Source: Saururus chinensis (Eukaryota; Streptophyta; Magnoliopsida; Piperales; Saururaceae). From it: a stretch of 64,000 bases of DNA. Below the pieces are notes generated by a model. That model was not told where the DNA came from. It saw nothing but the letters and a program-made list of their open reading frames with translations, and did no database searches. Positions 1 through 12,910 of the stretch are shown piece after piece. The stretch lies in the NCBI GenBank assembly GCA_035235625.1, contig CP141146.1, positions 17,230,501 through 17,294,500 on the forward strand, in the 5' to 3' direction. Numbering within the stretch: the stretch's first letter is position 1; every line of letters starts with the position of its first letter. A program made the translations under genes and the position numbers.

Positions 1-250
1 ATATAGTCCTATGAAGACCTACAAAAAACTCGTGGTAAAGACCTCACTGGCCAATACCCAAACTGTCGTGGTAGTGAACAAAGTGTACAAGTATCACAAT
101 CTCCACCCTCCCAAATCTAAGAGAAATATCATCAAAGACATAAACAATGTAACTCATAGAAGCCTAAGGTCTATATGACCACCACCAACTTCCTCAAACA
201 TTCAAAACTTAGACTCGATTATTTTTATCCAGTCAAGTATTTGTCTAACC
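1..250 (-). repeat. LTR-like fragment shared with 29,150-29,400
   Basis: This stretch closely resembles the DNA near 29,160-29,340: both hold the words gtaaagacct, ccaataccca and aactgtcgtgg in the same order and spacing. At the second site the sequence lies in a larger LTR-like block, so this is probably a piece of the same LTR family cut by the window edge. No ends are visible here. Confidence 0.5.
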
Positions 251-760
251 AATCGGGTCCTCTTCACATTGTGAATAGGCCCAATAAATAGCTTATCCAC
301 TGAGCTAAGACCCAGATAACATCCCAAACCCTATCAGTTTCTTTCAGACTAGGGTAAACTCCTATAACTACACTCGATTTATTAACCTATGCAAGTTTCT
401 ATGTCAGGGCCCTATTCCCTCCATGAACCAGTCCCAAACCCCATTGAGGGTATTTTAGCATTTATCTTGATTCGATGTTCTCCCCCAAATTCAAAGCCAA
501 CTAATCTATTTTGATTAATCTTCATTAATCTCAGTGTAGCAATGCAATAGTAACAAATCAACATCAAAAGCATGTATCATAGTAAGTAAATATAAATAAC
601 ATGGGCTTACACAAGTCTTAATAGACAACACCAACATAATTCAAGCCCATTAGTTATAAACAGAGCCTCATTGCACTCATCTGTAGGGCAAGGGCTAGAC
701 AAATTCAATCTTAAAAATGTAAGCAACTCAAATACATCATGCGAGTTACGTATATACTAC
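251..760. other. AT-rich stretch, nothing recognised
   Basis: There is no convincing reading frame, RNA gene or element end. The text resembles the old LTR-derived DNA around it but gives no signature of its own. Confidence 0.3.
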
Positions 761-1830
761 CCTAGTAAATTGATGCACTGTGTTGCATATATGTGTGATA
801 CACTGCCTTAAACCCTTAGAATTAGGGTTTTTATCCTTTTTTCTCTTGACAGTGTGACATGTGAAGGTCTTCGCATCACCTACGAGTCGCACCCCTTCCA
901 TTTGAAGCCATCTAGCATCATTATAAGGTGCCCTAACTCTTTGTTAGCTAGGTTATCTGTTTTGGTAAAAATAGAATAGACTACCTCTAAGGGCATTAAA
1001 GTAATTCTACCACCTAGGGTATGGTAATCTCCCTTTGTTTATTCTAGTTAATTATCTCACTGCCATTCCATTGATTTTAAGTCATTGACCTCTCCCAAGG
1101 CTCACCTCTCAAATTGACTCATGCTTCCATTCACACGAATGGGGGCGGCCCACTTAAAGGGGTATTTTTGTTAATTTATTTAGGGTTTTTATGAACTCTA
1201 ATGGATTCGTAATTGATCTCAAGGGTACTCCTTCACGTCATGGACCTGAGGTAATTTTCCTGTCATTTAACAAGGTCGTGAACCACTTAAACTGACCTTG
1301 ATGATTTACCCTGAACCCTAGGGCAACATAGTCACTTATCCACTTACTAGTATTTTTCTTAACTATGTGTTTTAGTCTATATTTATGGTACACATTAAAC
1401 TCTCACTGAGACTATTTTTCAATTTCAAATCCACTCTTAGTCCCCTAAATTGGGCCCCTAAGTCAGATAGTGAATATTACACAATAATTTAACTACAAGG
1501 GGTAAAAGGGTTATTTCATAGACTTTGAGATTTTTGTCCAATCTGAAACTTTGTCAAGAAACTCCCACCTTTCTCTAGATGCATTAGTAATTTTCTAAAA
1601 AACATTGGACACTTATACCCTTTTGAACTGGACCCAGTTCATTCTCCTATTTTTTTATAACGAACCTGGGCCAGGTCTTGAACCACATGGTTTGGGTCAT
1701 CCGACCTGAACCTGCTCCCTCGTCCATCCAAAAGTGAGGGAGCCTCTGGAGGAGGTGCATCTTGGCTTCCATGGCAGGGCGAGGGCTGGGCCTCATTAGA
1801 TTGCTGCCTGGCAGCAATTCAGATGGGCCT
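760..1830. repeat. LTR-like repeat, inverted partner of 11,900-12,910
   Basis: Reverse-complemented, this block aligns in order with 12,910-11,900. Anchors include gggcattaaagtaatt at 990 against aattactttaatgccc near 12,656; a tract around 1,440 against tagtttagggacctatgagt near 12,270; and one around 1,510 against gagaagctatgaaatgg near 12,193. The similarity is broken by small gaps, so both are old copies. The position beside GC-rich blocks fits plant Ty3/gypsy-type LTRs, but no ends were found. Confidence 0.5.
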
Positions 1831-2340
1831 TGCCTCGTTGCCGCCCGGTGGCCGACCGGGGCCAAAGATTCCTCCGCGGCCCACCAGAGGCTTAGCCTCT
1901 GGTGGTGCCACCCCTCACCGCGATGGCAAGGAGAGGTCTAGGTCTCACTGGATCACCGCCTGGCACCGATTCTGATGGGCCTAGCCTTGCCGCCTACTGG
2001 TGCCGGGCCGGGGTCGAAAGCTTCGCCCTCTTTTTTGCTCAATGTCTGACCACTGCTAATGCAGCAGCCTGCTGCCACTACCGGGAGATGGACCAGTCCA
2101 AACTGGATCGGCGTCATTAAGCGAATCTGGCAACCTTGGTCTTGTCTCCGACCAATGGCTGCCCTTTCTCCGCATAGTCCCAATTCCTTGTCGTCCGATC
2201 CTCTCGTTGCCGTGGGAGGAAAGAAGAGAATGGTTGCGTCCAATTCCCCAACCTCCATCAGCCTGCCCTAGTACCTAAGGCTTTGACGGAGAATCAACCA
2301 TTGGCCATCCAGCCCACAGGACAGATCCAACTGCCGGCGG
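1831..2340. repeat. GC-rich LTR-like block
   Basis: This GC-rich stretch carries short open frames on both strands that match no family I know. Similar GC-rich blocks sit inside the LTRs at 29.6-30.6 kb and 37.2-39.1 kb, so I read it as LTR body and not as a gene. Confidence 0.35.
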
Positions 2341-3560
2341 CTCAACCCCTTCTCTCTCCAGTAAATAATAATTAAATGGGGGATTTTCTACCCTGAATCT
2401 ACCATTGAGAACTAAATTATGAAAGAAGCTGATTCAGACAGATTGACACAACCTTAGTATTTTGATCATATCGTTTTATGTATAATTTGGATTGATACAA
2501 TTCTGGTGGCATTGGAAAGAAGACTTGTGTGGCTACAAGTGTTATTTCAGGAAGAAGTTCTCAATTCCGAATATATATGGGTCGAATCCGGCATGAAATC
2601 AGACAACTAGTTAACAAACCCGAGGCTAGCACATGGAGAATCTTTTCATTGATTGTGATTGATACACATAAGGAAAGACAATGGGGCTGATTGGATATCT
2701 AAAGGAATATTCAAAGATACTTATTTGCTAAATAAATCATTGATTTATGTGATTGATTTAGAATCTAATCATTGCCAAAGAAGCAATGAATTAAGCAATC
2801 AATCTGGATGCAATCTAGAGATATGATTTTACTTTCCTCTTTGAAGCAACCCCTTCTATTCCTATAAATAGAGGGGTGGAAATAATAGATGGATAATCTT
2901 CTCCTCTTTGGAGCTCTCTTCCCCTATTTTCTTCTCTCATTTTGTATTTTTGTTTTTAGTTTTATTGTAATGGCTTTCTAAGCTCTCAAGCTAAGGCTAG
3001 CGGTGATTTGTAACAATTTAATGGAGTTCAATTCATGCTTCATCAATGATTTCAAGTAAGTATTGTTTATTTGAAGTGATGTTTATTTAATATTATTTTT
3101 CTTCTTGTTTCTTTGTGATTTGGATACATAAAATGCTTGAAGGCTCTCCTTTTTTATCTTTTGTGATTTGGATACATAGAAATCTTTAAGAGACAATTAT
3201 TTTTATCATTCATCTATCCAAAGTATTTTCTATCTTTAAATTCAATTTTAATGTTCATATCTTCCGGTTAGATAGAATCTTCATTCGATTCTAACAGAAA
3301 TAACATGATACATGAAGAACATCATTAGATGTTACAATGATTCTTAATGCCTTAGTGTTTTCTCATCTTGATTTCTTGACTCTATATTGCCTCAATACTC
3401 TTCTACTCTTTCTTTCTTAATTTTTCCTTTCTCTATTTCTTCGTAACTATTTTCTTTGTTGCACAAGGCTTTCCCTGTGAATCAACCTTGTCTACTACAA
3501 TTGGCAAGTAAAACAAATCTGAATTTGACTTCTTCATAGTCTTGGTTCAGACGTAACAAC
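2341..3560 (+). repeat. LTR- or leader-like sequence with TATA box
   Basis: A clear TATA box (ctataaatagagg, near 2,861-2,873) is followed by a pyrimidine-rich leader and a long AT-rich untranslated-type stretch with no gene. This arrangement is usual for the promoter and leader of plant LTR elements. A similar layout recurs at 10.3-11.3 kb. I could not define ends or a family. Confidence 0.35.
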
Positions 3561-4183
3561 ACAGAACAGGTGGGATCTCCCCTCCCACGACCTAGCCCCC
3601 CCGCCTAGTTCCTCCCTCTCGCTTCATCCCGCCTCCGATATGATTTTTTTAGCGACATTTTTGAAAGTGTTGCTAATAAGAGTTAAAATAAAATTTTAAT
3701 TTTTTTGCTTATTAGTGATGCACAAAAAGTGTCCCTAATGAGAGGTTTTTTAATTTTTTAAATAATTTTCAATATTAGTTATGCTTTTGAAAGCGTCACT
3801 ATTAATACATTATTAGCGACAAATGTCGCTAACAACAAGCTTTAGTGACATAAAAAATATCAGTAATAGTATAATGCAAAGAGAAAGCGTCGCTAATAGA
3901 TTACTATTAGAGATGCAAAGAAAAACGTCACCACTATATTACTATTAGTGATACAAAAAGAAAGTGACTAATATATTACTATTAGCGATGTAGAAAAAAA
4001 GCTTCACTAGTAGATTACTATTAGCGACACAAAGAAAAGAGTAGCTAATAATGATATTATTAGCAACATTTTTTCATATACATTGTTATTCGGCAGTTGT
4101 GATTGGATATTTTTCTTAGCTTTTAGTGATGCTTTTTATGCGTCGCTAATAACTATTAGCAATGCTTTTAGTTGTTGTGGATT
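3561..4183 (+). mobile_element. CACTA transposon right-end module, copy 1
   Basis: A short GC-rich lead is followed by about 500 bp of alternating gcgac/gtcgc-type motifs in both orientations spaced by AT-rich DNA, the usual subterminal repeats of plant CACTA elements. The last 100 bp follow the same order as the intact end at 61,470-61,569, including a cagttg word. The terminal bases are decayed (gttgttgtgg in place of tgtagtg). No transposase is present. Confidence 0.6.
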
Positions 4184-4440
4184 CAATTTTACACACACCC
4201 ACCACCCGCATCGATGGGTTGTTGTGTCATCGATGGGATATACAAAAGATTGGGCTCCCATCCACACATTCCCACCACTATTTGGGGTTCAAAACCCCTA
4301 ATGTGCTAGTTGGAGAGACTTTAGTGAAACCCAATGTCTCTCAAAAACTTTGGGTTTCATTGGCAAGTCATGGACGTATTGATGGTTACAGTTGGTGACT
4401 CCGATCACTCATAGGTGAGTTCATTAACATGTCAGTGGCC
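4184..4440. other. Unassigned spacer
   Basis: Two overlapping short open frames lie here, but neither resembles a known protein. I see no element end. Confidence 0.25.
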
Positions 4441-6291
4441 ACCAGTTGTAACCCTGATTGTTCATTGGTGAGTTCACGGACATGTTGCAGGGACACCAAT
4501 AGTGACTCAACCTTCTCAAATTCAAGTGTGATCATATAAAGCTTAGAAATTTTTACAGCTTTAGTTCCCTCATTGTACTTTACAAGTTTATCCTAAAATA
4601 GTTTAGCAGATGTACAATTAGAAATCAATCTATGCTAACATTTTTCTACCGCATTAAACAATGCACTCCAAGCTTTACTATTATGATTAACCAATTTTAA
4701 CTCATTCTTGTCCGAATAACAATCATTTTTTAGAATTTCTTTGCCATCCTTTCCCTTGGTCATTGGAGGACTCTAATCCTTAATCACAACTTTTCATACA
4801 TTTACATCTAAAGCTTGATTAAAGGACCTCAGCCGGTTTTTCCAATAGGAAAAGTTTTGACCATTGAACAATGGTGGTCAATTCATGGGATTACCTAAAT
4901 CTCTGTGCTTAACCATACTAGTGTTTGAATTAGACATTAGCACACAAGCAAGAAAAAAATCAAACAAACTAGCACAAGTCGAAAGGGAAATTTTCTAACC
5001 AAAGAAAATCTAGTGCTAATAAGTAATAATCAATTCTAATCCAATTTTAGAAAAAATAGTATGCAAAATTGATGGCAAGCACAGTAAAAACATCTAATAT
5101 CCTCAGCTACCAATTAAGAGTTTAATATCCATCTACTGTTTAGCACTACCTAAAAAACATGCATGCATCCACCACACACAATAATTTTACATGGAAACCC
5201 AAATGGGAAAAAACCACGGTAACCACTTGCCGCCTCAAATCAATGCAGTAGGAATAAGATCTTACAAGATCAAACTACCACGCTCTACATGATACAAGAA
5301 ACCATTGGCCTTCAAGTCTCTACCTTGATCCTTGAAGCTTTCTCCCTTCGAGCTTGTCTTTGTTTTCTCCAAAGTACTTAGTCAAACCTCCCTTTTTATT
5401 GTTGTTCTTGAGCTTATTTAATTCCCCTTGTAAAGAACTTCTTCAGCCTCCTTGTTGTGTGTGATGTGTGTAAATCACTCTAACCTCAATTCATAAGATA
5501 AATATGAATCAAAGCTATCACCTCTCTCAATTAACTCAAATCATAGGTGATTTAGGGAAAAACTATTATATGGAAGCTCTCAAATTTTCTCTCTAAAAAA
5601 TTGCTTGCCCTTATATTATTTTATCCAATGATAGCCCTTATATAGTCTCCCAAGGAGGCTAGGGTTAAGGTAACCTAGTTAGGAAAGACTATTCCAGATT
5701 GCTTAAAATAAACTATTTCATAGATCAATTGATCATTCCCTGTACTATTCGATTCCATAACCTTTATTGATCAATTATTTACACCAAATAATCTAGCGAT
5801 TAGGGTATTGTAATCTCCATCTAACTCACATAATCAATCCTTTCAACATGTGATTGATATTTCATGTTATTATGCTTGACGAAATTCAAACCGATTGATC
5901 CATTAGAAAAATGTTCCTACGATTTTCCCTCTATTAAAAAATTCAAAATTTATTCAAAGCCAATTGATCCATTGCTCCTTAGCTATCGATCGCTTATGAA
6001 CACTATTTGTTATTTTCTCCAAAACATCCAAAAACGCTTTCTAAGGTTATTTTAATGAAAATCTAAGTGTTTTGTGCATGTGAGTGTAAAATTTTACCTT
6101 GAAGTATACCACATAAAATAGTTTTCAACCTTGTACTTTCAAAACTTGTCAGCTCGTCTGTCAAGTCATTCAATTTAAAATTCAACTCGATCACATCACT
6201 AATCTAATCAAATTTTAAAGACAAAAATACACATGGTATTTTGGCATAGTTTCGATCACCAAAACAACTAATTACAAGACATATTCCAACA
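4441..6291 (-). mobile_element. Ty1/copia LTR retrotransposon fossil (5' LTR plus gag start)
   Basis: On the minus strand the LTR appears to begin at 6,291 (tgttggaatatgtc) and to run to about 5,070. It includes the motif of a paired gggaaa/ccacgg stretch near 5,200 that is common in plant copia LTRs. The gag frame starts near 4,938 (reads MSNSNTSMVKH) and shows the PPLFNGQNFSYWKNRL block, then a UBN2-type gag region to about 4,500. The element is broken in several places and lacks pol and a second LTR. It is an old fossil. Confidence 0.6.
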
Positions 6292-7435
6292 TGTTCTAAC
6301 ATATTGTGCATATTTCCTTTGTGTTCTGCACTCTCAAAGGATTCAGGACACGAGTTTTTATACATTAAATTTGGCAATTTAAGGAAGGCTAATTGACAAT
6401 GAAAAATAGATCCTCATATGTTACGAATTGGGGTGGGTTTAGAATATAGAAAGATTGCACGCTAGGTAGATGGGTTTACCACGTTTAAACATAATAATTA
6501 GAAAATTACCCAATCTAATAGGGTCCTTTTCCAAGACCCTAATCATTACCCTTATATTAATGGGGTTGGGTGTAGGTCTAGTCAACAGCTCGGGTCATGG
6601 TTTGATAGCCTTATGTGAAATAGGTTTGGGGCGCATTGTGATATGCACGTAAAATAACCACTTTTGGATACCCTATTTTATGCATTTTAGAATCAATTTT
6701 ATATTATTGTTGGCTTATTAGATTTTAATTGTGTTCTATAGGTTTAGACGAGCGTAATTCATAAAGAGGCTAATTTAGAGAAAAATGGATGAATTTCTAT
6801 GAAAGTTCTCTCAACCTTGGTCAAGTTAGAAGAGCCCGTATGATGGAGCTGACAAAAGACACGGGTCATGCTAGGGGCAGCCTTCATGTTAAGAGAAGCT
6901 TAGCACAATAACCAATAGAGAGAGGTAGAGAAGAGTCTACACATGGAGCACTTTTATGAAGAGCATCATTCCATTTTCAAGACTAAGCCAACGAGACAAT
7001 AAAAGGAAATTAAAGAGACAACAATAAGGAAAGAGCAGTCAATGCAGTAGAGAGAAATACCCAATAAAAAAAGCAAGGGATATCCAGAATTTAGTTAGGA
7101 AAGTAGCTAAACTGAGCAAGCAACTAGGAGTAGCCTTCTTGTGAAACCAAAGAACGAAGTTAGCAAAATAGAAAAATCAATGCCAATGTGAAGCAAAAAC
7201 TAGACAGAATAGGAAAGTATTTTTCTCTACATGTATTCCCAAGCTTAGAAAAAGAATGAGGGAAGTCCAAAGACCAACAACCATGTTCAATAGTAGCAGG
7301 TTTGCAGTAGCCAAATAAAGATAAAGGAAAGGAAAGTAGAGAAAGGAAAGATTGATTAGCAAGGAAGAAGAAGAAAAATGAATAGAGAATAAATAAAAAG
7401 CATATTTCCAGAAATTTGAAAGAATTTAGTGTCAA
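6292..7435. other. Spacer, nothing recognised
   Basis: The first half is AT-rich with short open frames only. The second half (about 6,880-7,430) is purine-rich and may be leader DNA of the copia fossil that follows. No motif supports a gene. Confidence 0.25.
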
Positions 7436-8935
7436 GATCATTGCTGAGCAAGAATAGGTTCAAATTGGTGTTTGAGTCAGAGAAATTTGTCTTGACTAAC
7501 GGTGGGATGTATGTGGCCAAAGGGTACCTTAATGAGGGGCTTTTCAAGCTCAATGTACTAACTATTGTACATGTTGCTAATATTAAGAATGTGAATGCTT
7601 CTTCCTCTTATATGATTGAATCATGTGATGTGTGACATGGTAGATTAGGACATGTTAATTATGACGCTATGCGAAGATTGATTAAAATGAAATATCTGCC
7701 TAAATTTAATATTGACTCTCATCATAAATTTGAAACTTGTGTAGAATCAAAATTGACAGGGAAATCCTTCCAAAGCATTGAGAAATGTACTGAACCACTT
7801 GAGTTAATTCACAACAATGTCTGTGACTTAAAACTTGTTCAAAGGAGGTAAAAAGTACTTTATTACATTTATTGATGATTGCACTCGATATTGTTATGTG
7901 TACTTGTTGAGAAGTAAGGATGAGTTTATAGACATGCTTGTTTTATACAAAACAGAAATTGAGAATCAACTTGGCAAGAAAATAAAAGTTCTAAGGAGTG
8001 ATAGAGGTGAGGAATATGAATCACCTTTTAATAAATTATGTTCACAACATGGTATTATACACCAAACTACAGTACCCTATTCACCTCAACAAAATGGTGT
8101 TGCTGAACAAAAGAATAGAACTTTAAAAGAGATGATGAATGTCATGTTAATAAGTTTTGGGTTACCTCAGAACATGTGGGGGGAAGCTTTGCTTTCAACA
8201 AATTATATTCTTAACAACATACCTCATAAGAAAACCATGTAGACATCATATGAATTATGGAAAGGTCGAAAGCCTTCCTACAAATTCTTAAAGGTGTGGG
8301 GGTGTTTGGCAAAAGTGGTGGTCCCTAATTCCAAAAGGATTAACATTGGACCAAAGGCCATTGATTGTGTATTCATTGGTTATGCCAATAATAGTAGTGC
8401 ATATCACTTTCTTATTCATAAATCGAATATTCTTGATGTAAATGTCATTATTGTGATTGAATCAAGGAATGCTTCATTTTTTAACATATTTTTCCATGAA
8501 ATTATACACAAGAGGAAAGTTCTCTTCAAAGAACTTTGGATGTTGCACAGGACATTAGTGAAGACCAAGAGGGAGAAGATGATGAACCTAGATGTAGTAA
8601 ACGTGCTAGAACATCAAAATCCTTTGGTCCAGATTTTCTAACTTATTTGTTAAAAAATGAGCCTCAAAGCTTTAAGGAAGCCATGTCCTCTTCTAAAGCA
8701 CAATATTGGATAGAGGCTCTAAATAGTGAAATTGAATCTATTATGCAAAATCATACTTGGGAGTTGGTGGACCTTCCACCAGGGAGTAAAACTCTACAAT
8801 ACAAGTGGATATTCAAGAGGAAGATGTTGAAAAATATAAAGTTAGACTTGTTATCAAAGGATACAAGCAAAAAGAAGGTTAAAATTATTTTGATATATAT
8901 TCACCAGTCACAAGGATAACTTCCATTAGGATGTT
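7436..8935 (+). mobile_element. Ty1/copia retrotransposon fossil (integrase to start of reverse transcriptase)
   Basis: The parts in order are a GAG-pre-integrase region (HGRLGHVNYDAMRRL near 7,640), the integrase core (FITFIDDCTRYCYVYLL, then SDRGEEY and the PYSPQQNGVAEQKNRT block, 7,850-8,240), the segment after the integrase (WGCLAKVVVP), and the start of the reverse transcriptase (WIEALNSEIESI, TWELVDLPPG, to about 8,830). This order, with integrase ahead of reverse transcriptase, defines Ty1/copia. Gag, most of the RT, RNase H and both LTRs are missing. The frame is interrupted a handful of times, so it is a dead copy of moderate age. Confidence 0.9.
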
Positions 8936-9300
8936 AATCGTTAATGGTGCTTTGTTCAAAATTTAGTGATAGCTTGTCAAAATTCAATTTAGTTTTCACT
9001 ATAGGCTTTTTGTGTGTGTTTATTTTATGTGATAAGTGAATTCATTCGTAAACCATTTTCAATATTTTTCTATAAAATTTAATCTGTAAAAAAATAGTCC
9101 CTTTATCCCATTTTAAAAACTCCATTTAGAGATGTAAAAATATACAAGTTATATGTCTAGTTTACTGACAGATTTCTTTGTTAAAATTGTGTAAATAAAC
9201 CTTGTGTATGTAATTAATGAGTCTTATAATCTAATTTGAGGTTCTTGTGGTTGAGTTAGATTTGGAATTAACAGACTTAAAAAATAGTAGTAGATGCGTT
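8936..9300. repeat. Repeat segment A, inverted copy at 58,385-58,690
   Basis: The stretch from about 8,975 (gataagtgaattc) to 9,300 (tagatgcgttcttatc) aligns in order with the reverse complement of 58,690-58,385. At both sites it adjoins the GC-rich segment B described next. It is probably internal DNA of a CACTA family. Confidence 0.6.
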
Positions 9301-9600
9301 CTTATCCACCCTTCTACGACCCAACTTGCCACCATTGCTTTTCCCATCTCCCGATTTTATTGTCGCAGTCCCAAATACCCCCACCATCCTAGCTACTCCC
9401 TTCCACCCTCTCCCCTGTTTTTCACTGCCCTCGCTTCTGCCCCACCCATTGCCCAACTCCATCACTGTCCTGGTTCCTCTGCCGCCACATCCGCCCACCT
9501 TTCCGCCCAACCGGCCTGGCGGATCCCCCCCCCAAAAAAAAACCTAGCTCGACCCTCTCCGCCCCTCCCGATTGTCCTCAGAGGAGACGAGGGGGGAGGA
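9301..9600. repeat. GC-rich segment B, inverted copy at 58,741-58,995
   Basis: This C-rich block reverse-complements onto 58,995-58,741, with shared words such as gagggtggaagggagtagct and gaaccaggacagtgatgga. A related block is at 57,590-57,900. Open frames occur on both strands (9,247-9,705 plus, 9,277-9,510 minus), but their low-complexity Pro/Ser or Gly/Arg make-up suggests they are chance frames. It may be a fragment of host DNA once captured by the CACTA family. I do not recognise it. Confidence 0.5.
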
Positions 9601-10092
9601 GAGATATTTAAAAAAAGAATTCTTCGCGATGATTCAAAAGTGTTGCTAATAATTTTTTTCTTTTTAGCGACGCAAAAAAAAAGATTGTCTAATAATTTTT
9701 ATTAAAAAAATTTATATTAGCGTTGGTTATTATAGTGTCACTAATAATATATATTATTAGCAGCTCTTAGATACGGATAATAATTTTTATTTTATTAAGC
9801 ACGTAATTTCTAAAGCATCACTAAAAAAACTTTTAGCGACGTTTAAAAATGTCTCTAATAATGTTTTTTTATTTCTTTTAAAATATGTTTTCATATTAGC
9901 GATGCTTAATAAGCGTCGCTAATACTATACTATTAGCGACGCTTTGTAGATAGATATCTAATATGCTTTTTAAAGCATCGCAAAAAAATTAATATCAGCG
10001 ATGAAGGAAAAAGTGACACTAATAGCAGTACTATTAGGGACGCTTTTTCATTAGTGTCAATAATGAGCAGTTGCAATGAGACCATTTTTTTT
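9601..10092 (+). mobile_element. CACTA right-end module, copy 2 (truncated)
   Basis: Inverted gcgacgctt/aagcgtcgc motifs recur every 40-60 bp, for example near 9,907, 9,936 and 10,037. The module reaches the word gagcagttgcaatgaga at about 10,063-10,079, which matches gagcagttgcaatggga near 61,458. It then stops without the terminal tgtagtg. The last 100 bp of the element end are therefore missing. Confidence 0.65.
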
Positions 10093-11490
10093 TTTTAAAT
10101 GGAGTTATTACTATAGGATGGAGGGTGTAGGATTTTATACTATTTCTTGTTTCACGCATGTAGTTTTAATTGATTGACTACACATATGCATGGTTCAAAA
10201 CAAGAACATAACCAATTTGTAAGTTTGTCAATTATGTGATCCTTACATCTTTTCCTTCATATGGAAGTACTTAGTTGCATTTGCAAATGCTCAATTGAAT
10301 TCTATCCCCTCAAGGCCAAAAAGCTCCCCCTAGAAACTCTAATTAGCTCTTTATATAATAAGGGGATTAGGGTTCCTAATCCCCAAGAGGTTTTGGCCAA
10401 CTAAACCCCTCTTAGCCAACCTACATAGGCCTCTTAAATTAATTTCTGTCACTTTAATTAACGGGGCCCATAGAGCGACTTAAACGGCCAATTTGCGCGT
10501 CCAATTCGGGTAAATGGTCCTATGCGCTATGTTTAACTACAAATGGTAATATCTCCCTCATCTGAACTCCGATTTGCGCATTCTTGGTGGCATTTTTAAG
10601 ATATTTTAATCTAATTTCAATCCATATAAGTCACATCTACTAATTCCAACCATTGAGTAAGTTATTCTTAAAAGAAATTTAATGGGTCAAATACCCTATT
10701 TTCCATGTGGTCAACTTCAGAAATTTAGAAAATTCCCGGACATTACACTTTTCAATTCTTCCAATAGAAATTTTATTTCTTAGGTTAATGAGTGGGTAAA
10801 GCTCTTTTCTAGTTCTTGGATAAAGCTTTATTAAATCATAGAATTTAATGATTATGAGATTTTATTAATTTTTCTTCATGATAAATTTAATGTTTATTGT
10901 TCTACCTCTTTAATTGATGAGATTGATTTGGAAATGAGTTTAGTCATGCTTCTCTCATGATTTAATGTTTTTATCATTAGTTTCTTGCTTGGTTTTGTCT
11001 TGTTTAATATTGAAATTGGGTATTAGTTGTGATTTGCAAATTGTGGATACAATTAATTACTTGAGTTTAATCCATTGAAGTGAGGAGAAACAATGTTTTT
11101 TTGATTGCGCATGAGGGCTTAATGATGAAATTTTCCATAATAATGAAGATTAAATTCAAGATTATTATGAGATGAATGTGGGAAAATGATTAATGATCAT
11201 ACTTATGAGTTTCTATGATAATGAATGTGGATTCCTATGCCCTAGATTTTCATTTATTTGATATTTCAGTTATTTTGCATTTATTTCTTATTCTTAAATT
11301 AAAGCTTTAGAATTTTGATTTGGATAGTTTAATTGCCTTTAAATTCTTATTTGTTGTTGTCAGTTACTTTAGTTAAGTTATTCTCTTTATATTTTTTAAC
11401 TAGGTTAGGGTTTACTTAAGTTAGATTAAATTTAGTTTTCCGATATGAAGTCTATGTGGGATGGACCTCATTTAGCCACTTTTCTACCTT
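10093..11490. repeat. LTR-derived block with TATA box and AT-rich leader
   Basis: A minus-strand LTR start appears at 10,749 (reverse complement tgtaatgtccgggaattt), like the one at 30,864 (tgtatcatccgggaattt). A TATA-like ctctttatataataagg lies at about 10,346-10,363. From 10,750 to 11,490 the DNA is AT-rich and gene-free and resembles in style the leader at 2.9-3.5 kb. It probably consists of pieces of two old LTR elements. Confidence 0.35.
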
Positions 11491-12049
11491 TAATTTGTGC
11501 GCTTGCGAGTAACGATTAACATTCTACAACACTCTACCCCGAGACTAGCCATGGCAGTCGTTGCACCGCCAGTGGCTTTGCTTTCATATGGAGAAGAGAT
11601 GCAATGCCTTTTTGCCTTGGCACTAGTCAGTGGCAATAGGACTGAAGTAGGGCTTGGTCTATCAGATTCGCTACTTGGCAGAGATCCGACTAGACCCAGC
11701 CTCGTGCCTGGTTGTGGCGGTCACTGGACCCATCAATGGACAGTGAGCATTTCCAGTGGGGAAAGGGAGACCCACGCACAATGGGTCTCGGCCGTGGTAG
11801 GCTGAGGCACTAGGGCTGGAACTTCTACATTGGCCACCTCTTAGTAGAAGACACACCACCGGTGGACGGTGGGTGTGGCTAGCAGCTACTGGACATGAAG
11901 TCCAACGGTTGCATGCTTCTTAGGCATCTCCAGGAAGGAGACGACCTTGCGCGGGTTTAGAATCAAGTCTAGATGCATGTTGGGTTACACTACCCGTTTT
12001 GCCAAGACCCAGTCTGGCTTAATCTGGTTTGGGTCTAGCCGGTTTAGTT

Positions 12050-12084
<35 letters not shown>

Positions 12085-12910
12085 TCGATTAGGTTTAGTA
12101 GGATAAAGACTTGGGAAAATTTTGAAAAAAATACAAAATACCAGGGAAGTATGATGAGTCTTCTGACCAAGTTTCAACATGTGAAAAATCCGAGAAGCTA
12201 TGAAATGGTCATCTTACCATTATAGTTGAACCACTATTTCATATTCAATTACCTAGTTTGTGCTCTAGTTTAGGGACCTATGAGTAGATTTTAAAATTGG
12301 TAAAAATTCCAGTGAGTGGTAAGGGTGTACCCTAAAATGACCAAAGCCACATAGTTGGGAAAAATTCCCAGTTAGTGGGTAATTGACAAACTTACCCCTA
12401 GGTTTAGGGTGTGAACCAATGTATGAACCAAGTTGGTTCGAGCGGTTAATGACCCTGTAAAATGACACAAATATTACCATGGGTCTATGAGATCGATTTT
12501 GGACCTATTAGTGAATAAAATGATATAAATACCATTATAAGCAAACCAGCTCACATTCGCATGAATGGAATATGAGATCAATTTGAGAGTGAAACCCCTT
12601 GAGAGGTCAAGGAATTGAAGACCAATAAAGGAGAGGATCATACCGAATGTGGGAAAATTACTTTAATGCCCTTAGGGGCAGATCAACCAGTTGCATTTTT
12701 GTTTCTAAAATATTGCCCGGCCGAAAAAAGGAATATTTCATATTCCCTAATTTTTCTAAAAATTGCCAATAAACCCGAACTTACATGATATAAGAAAAGT
12801 TTTGGATAAAAATACCCTTGAGTCAAGGTTTTGGGTTTTGTATCGTGTAAACCCTTTACACGGTGACATTTACACATAAACGACTTTACAAACTGGCAAT
12901 TTCGATAGTT
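11491..12910. repeat. LTR-like repeat, inverted partner of 760-1,830
   Basis: Positions 11,900-12,910 match the reverse complement of 760-1,830. The GC-richer lead (11,497-11,960) has short open frames without homology. An (AG) run lies at 12,051-12,081. Confidence 0.45.
12051..12081. repeat. (AG)15 microsatellite
   Basis: This is a pure AG dinucleotide run directly visible in the sequence. Confidence 0.95.
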
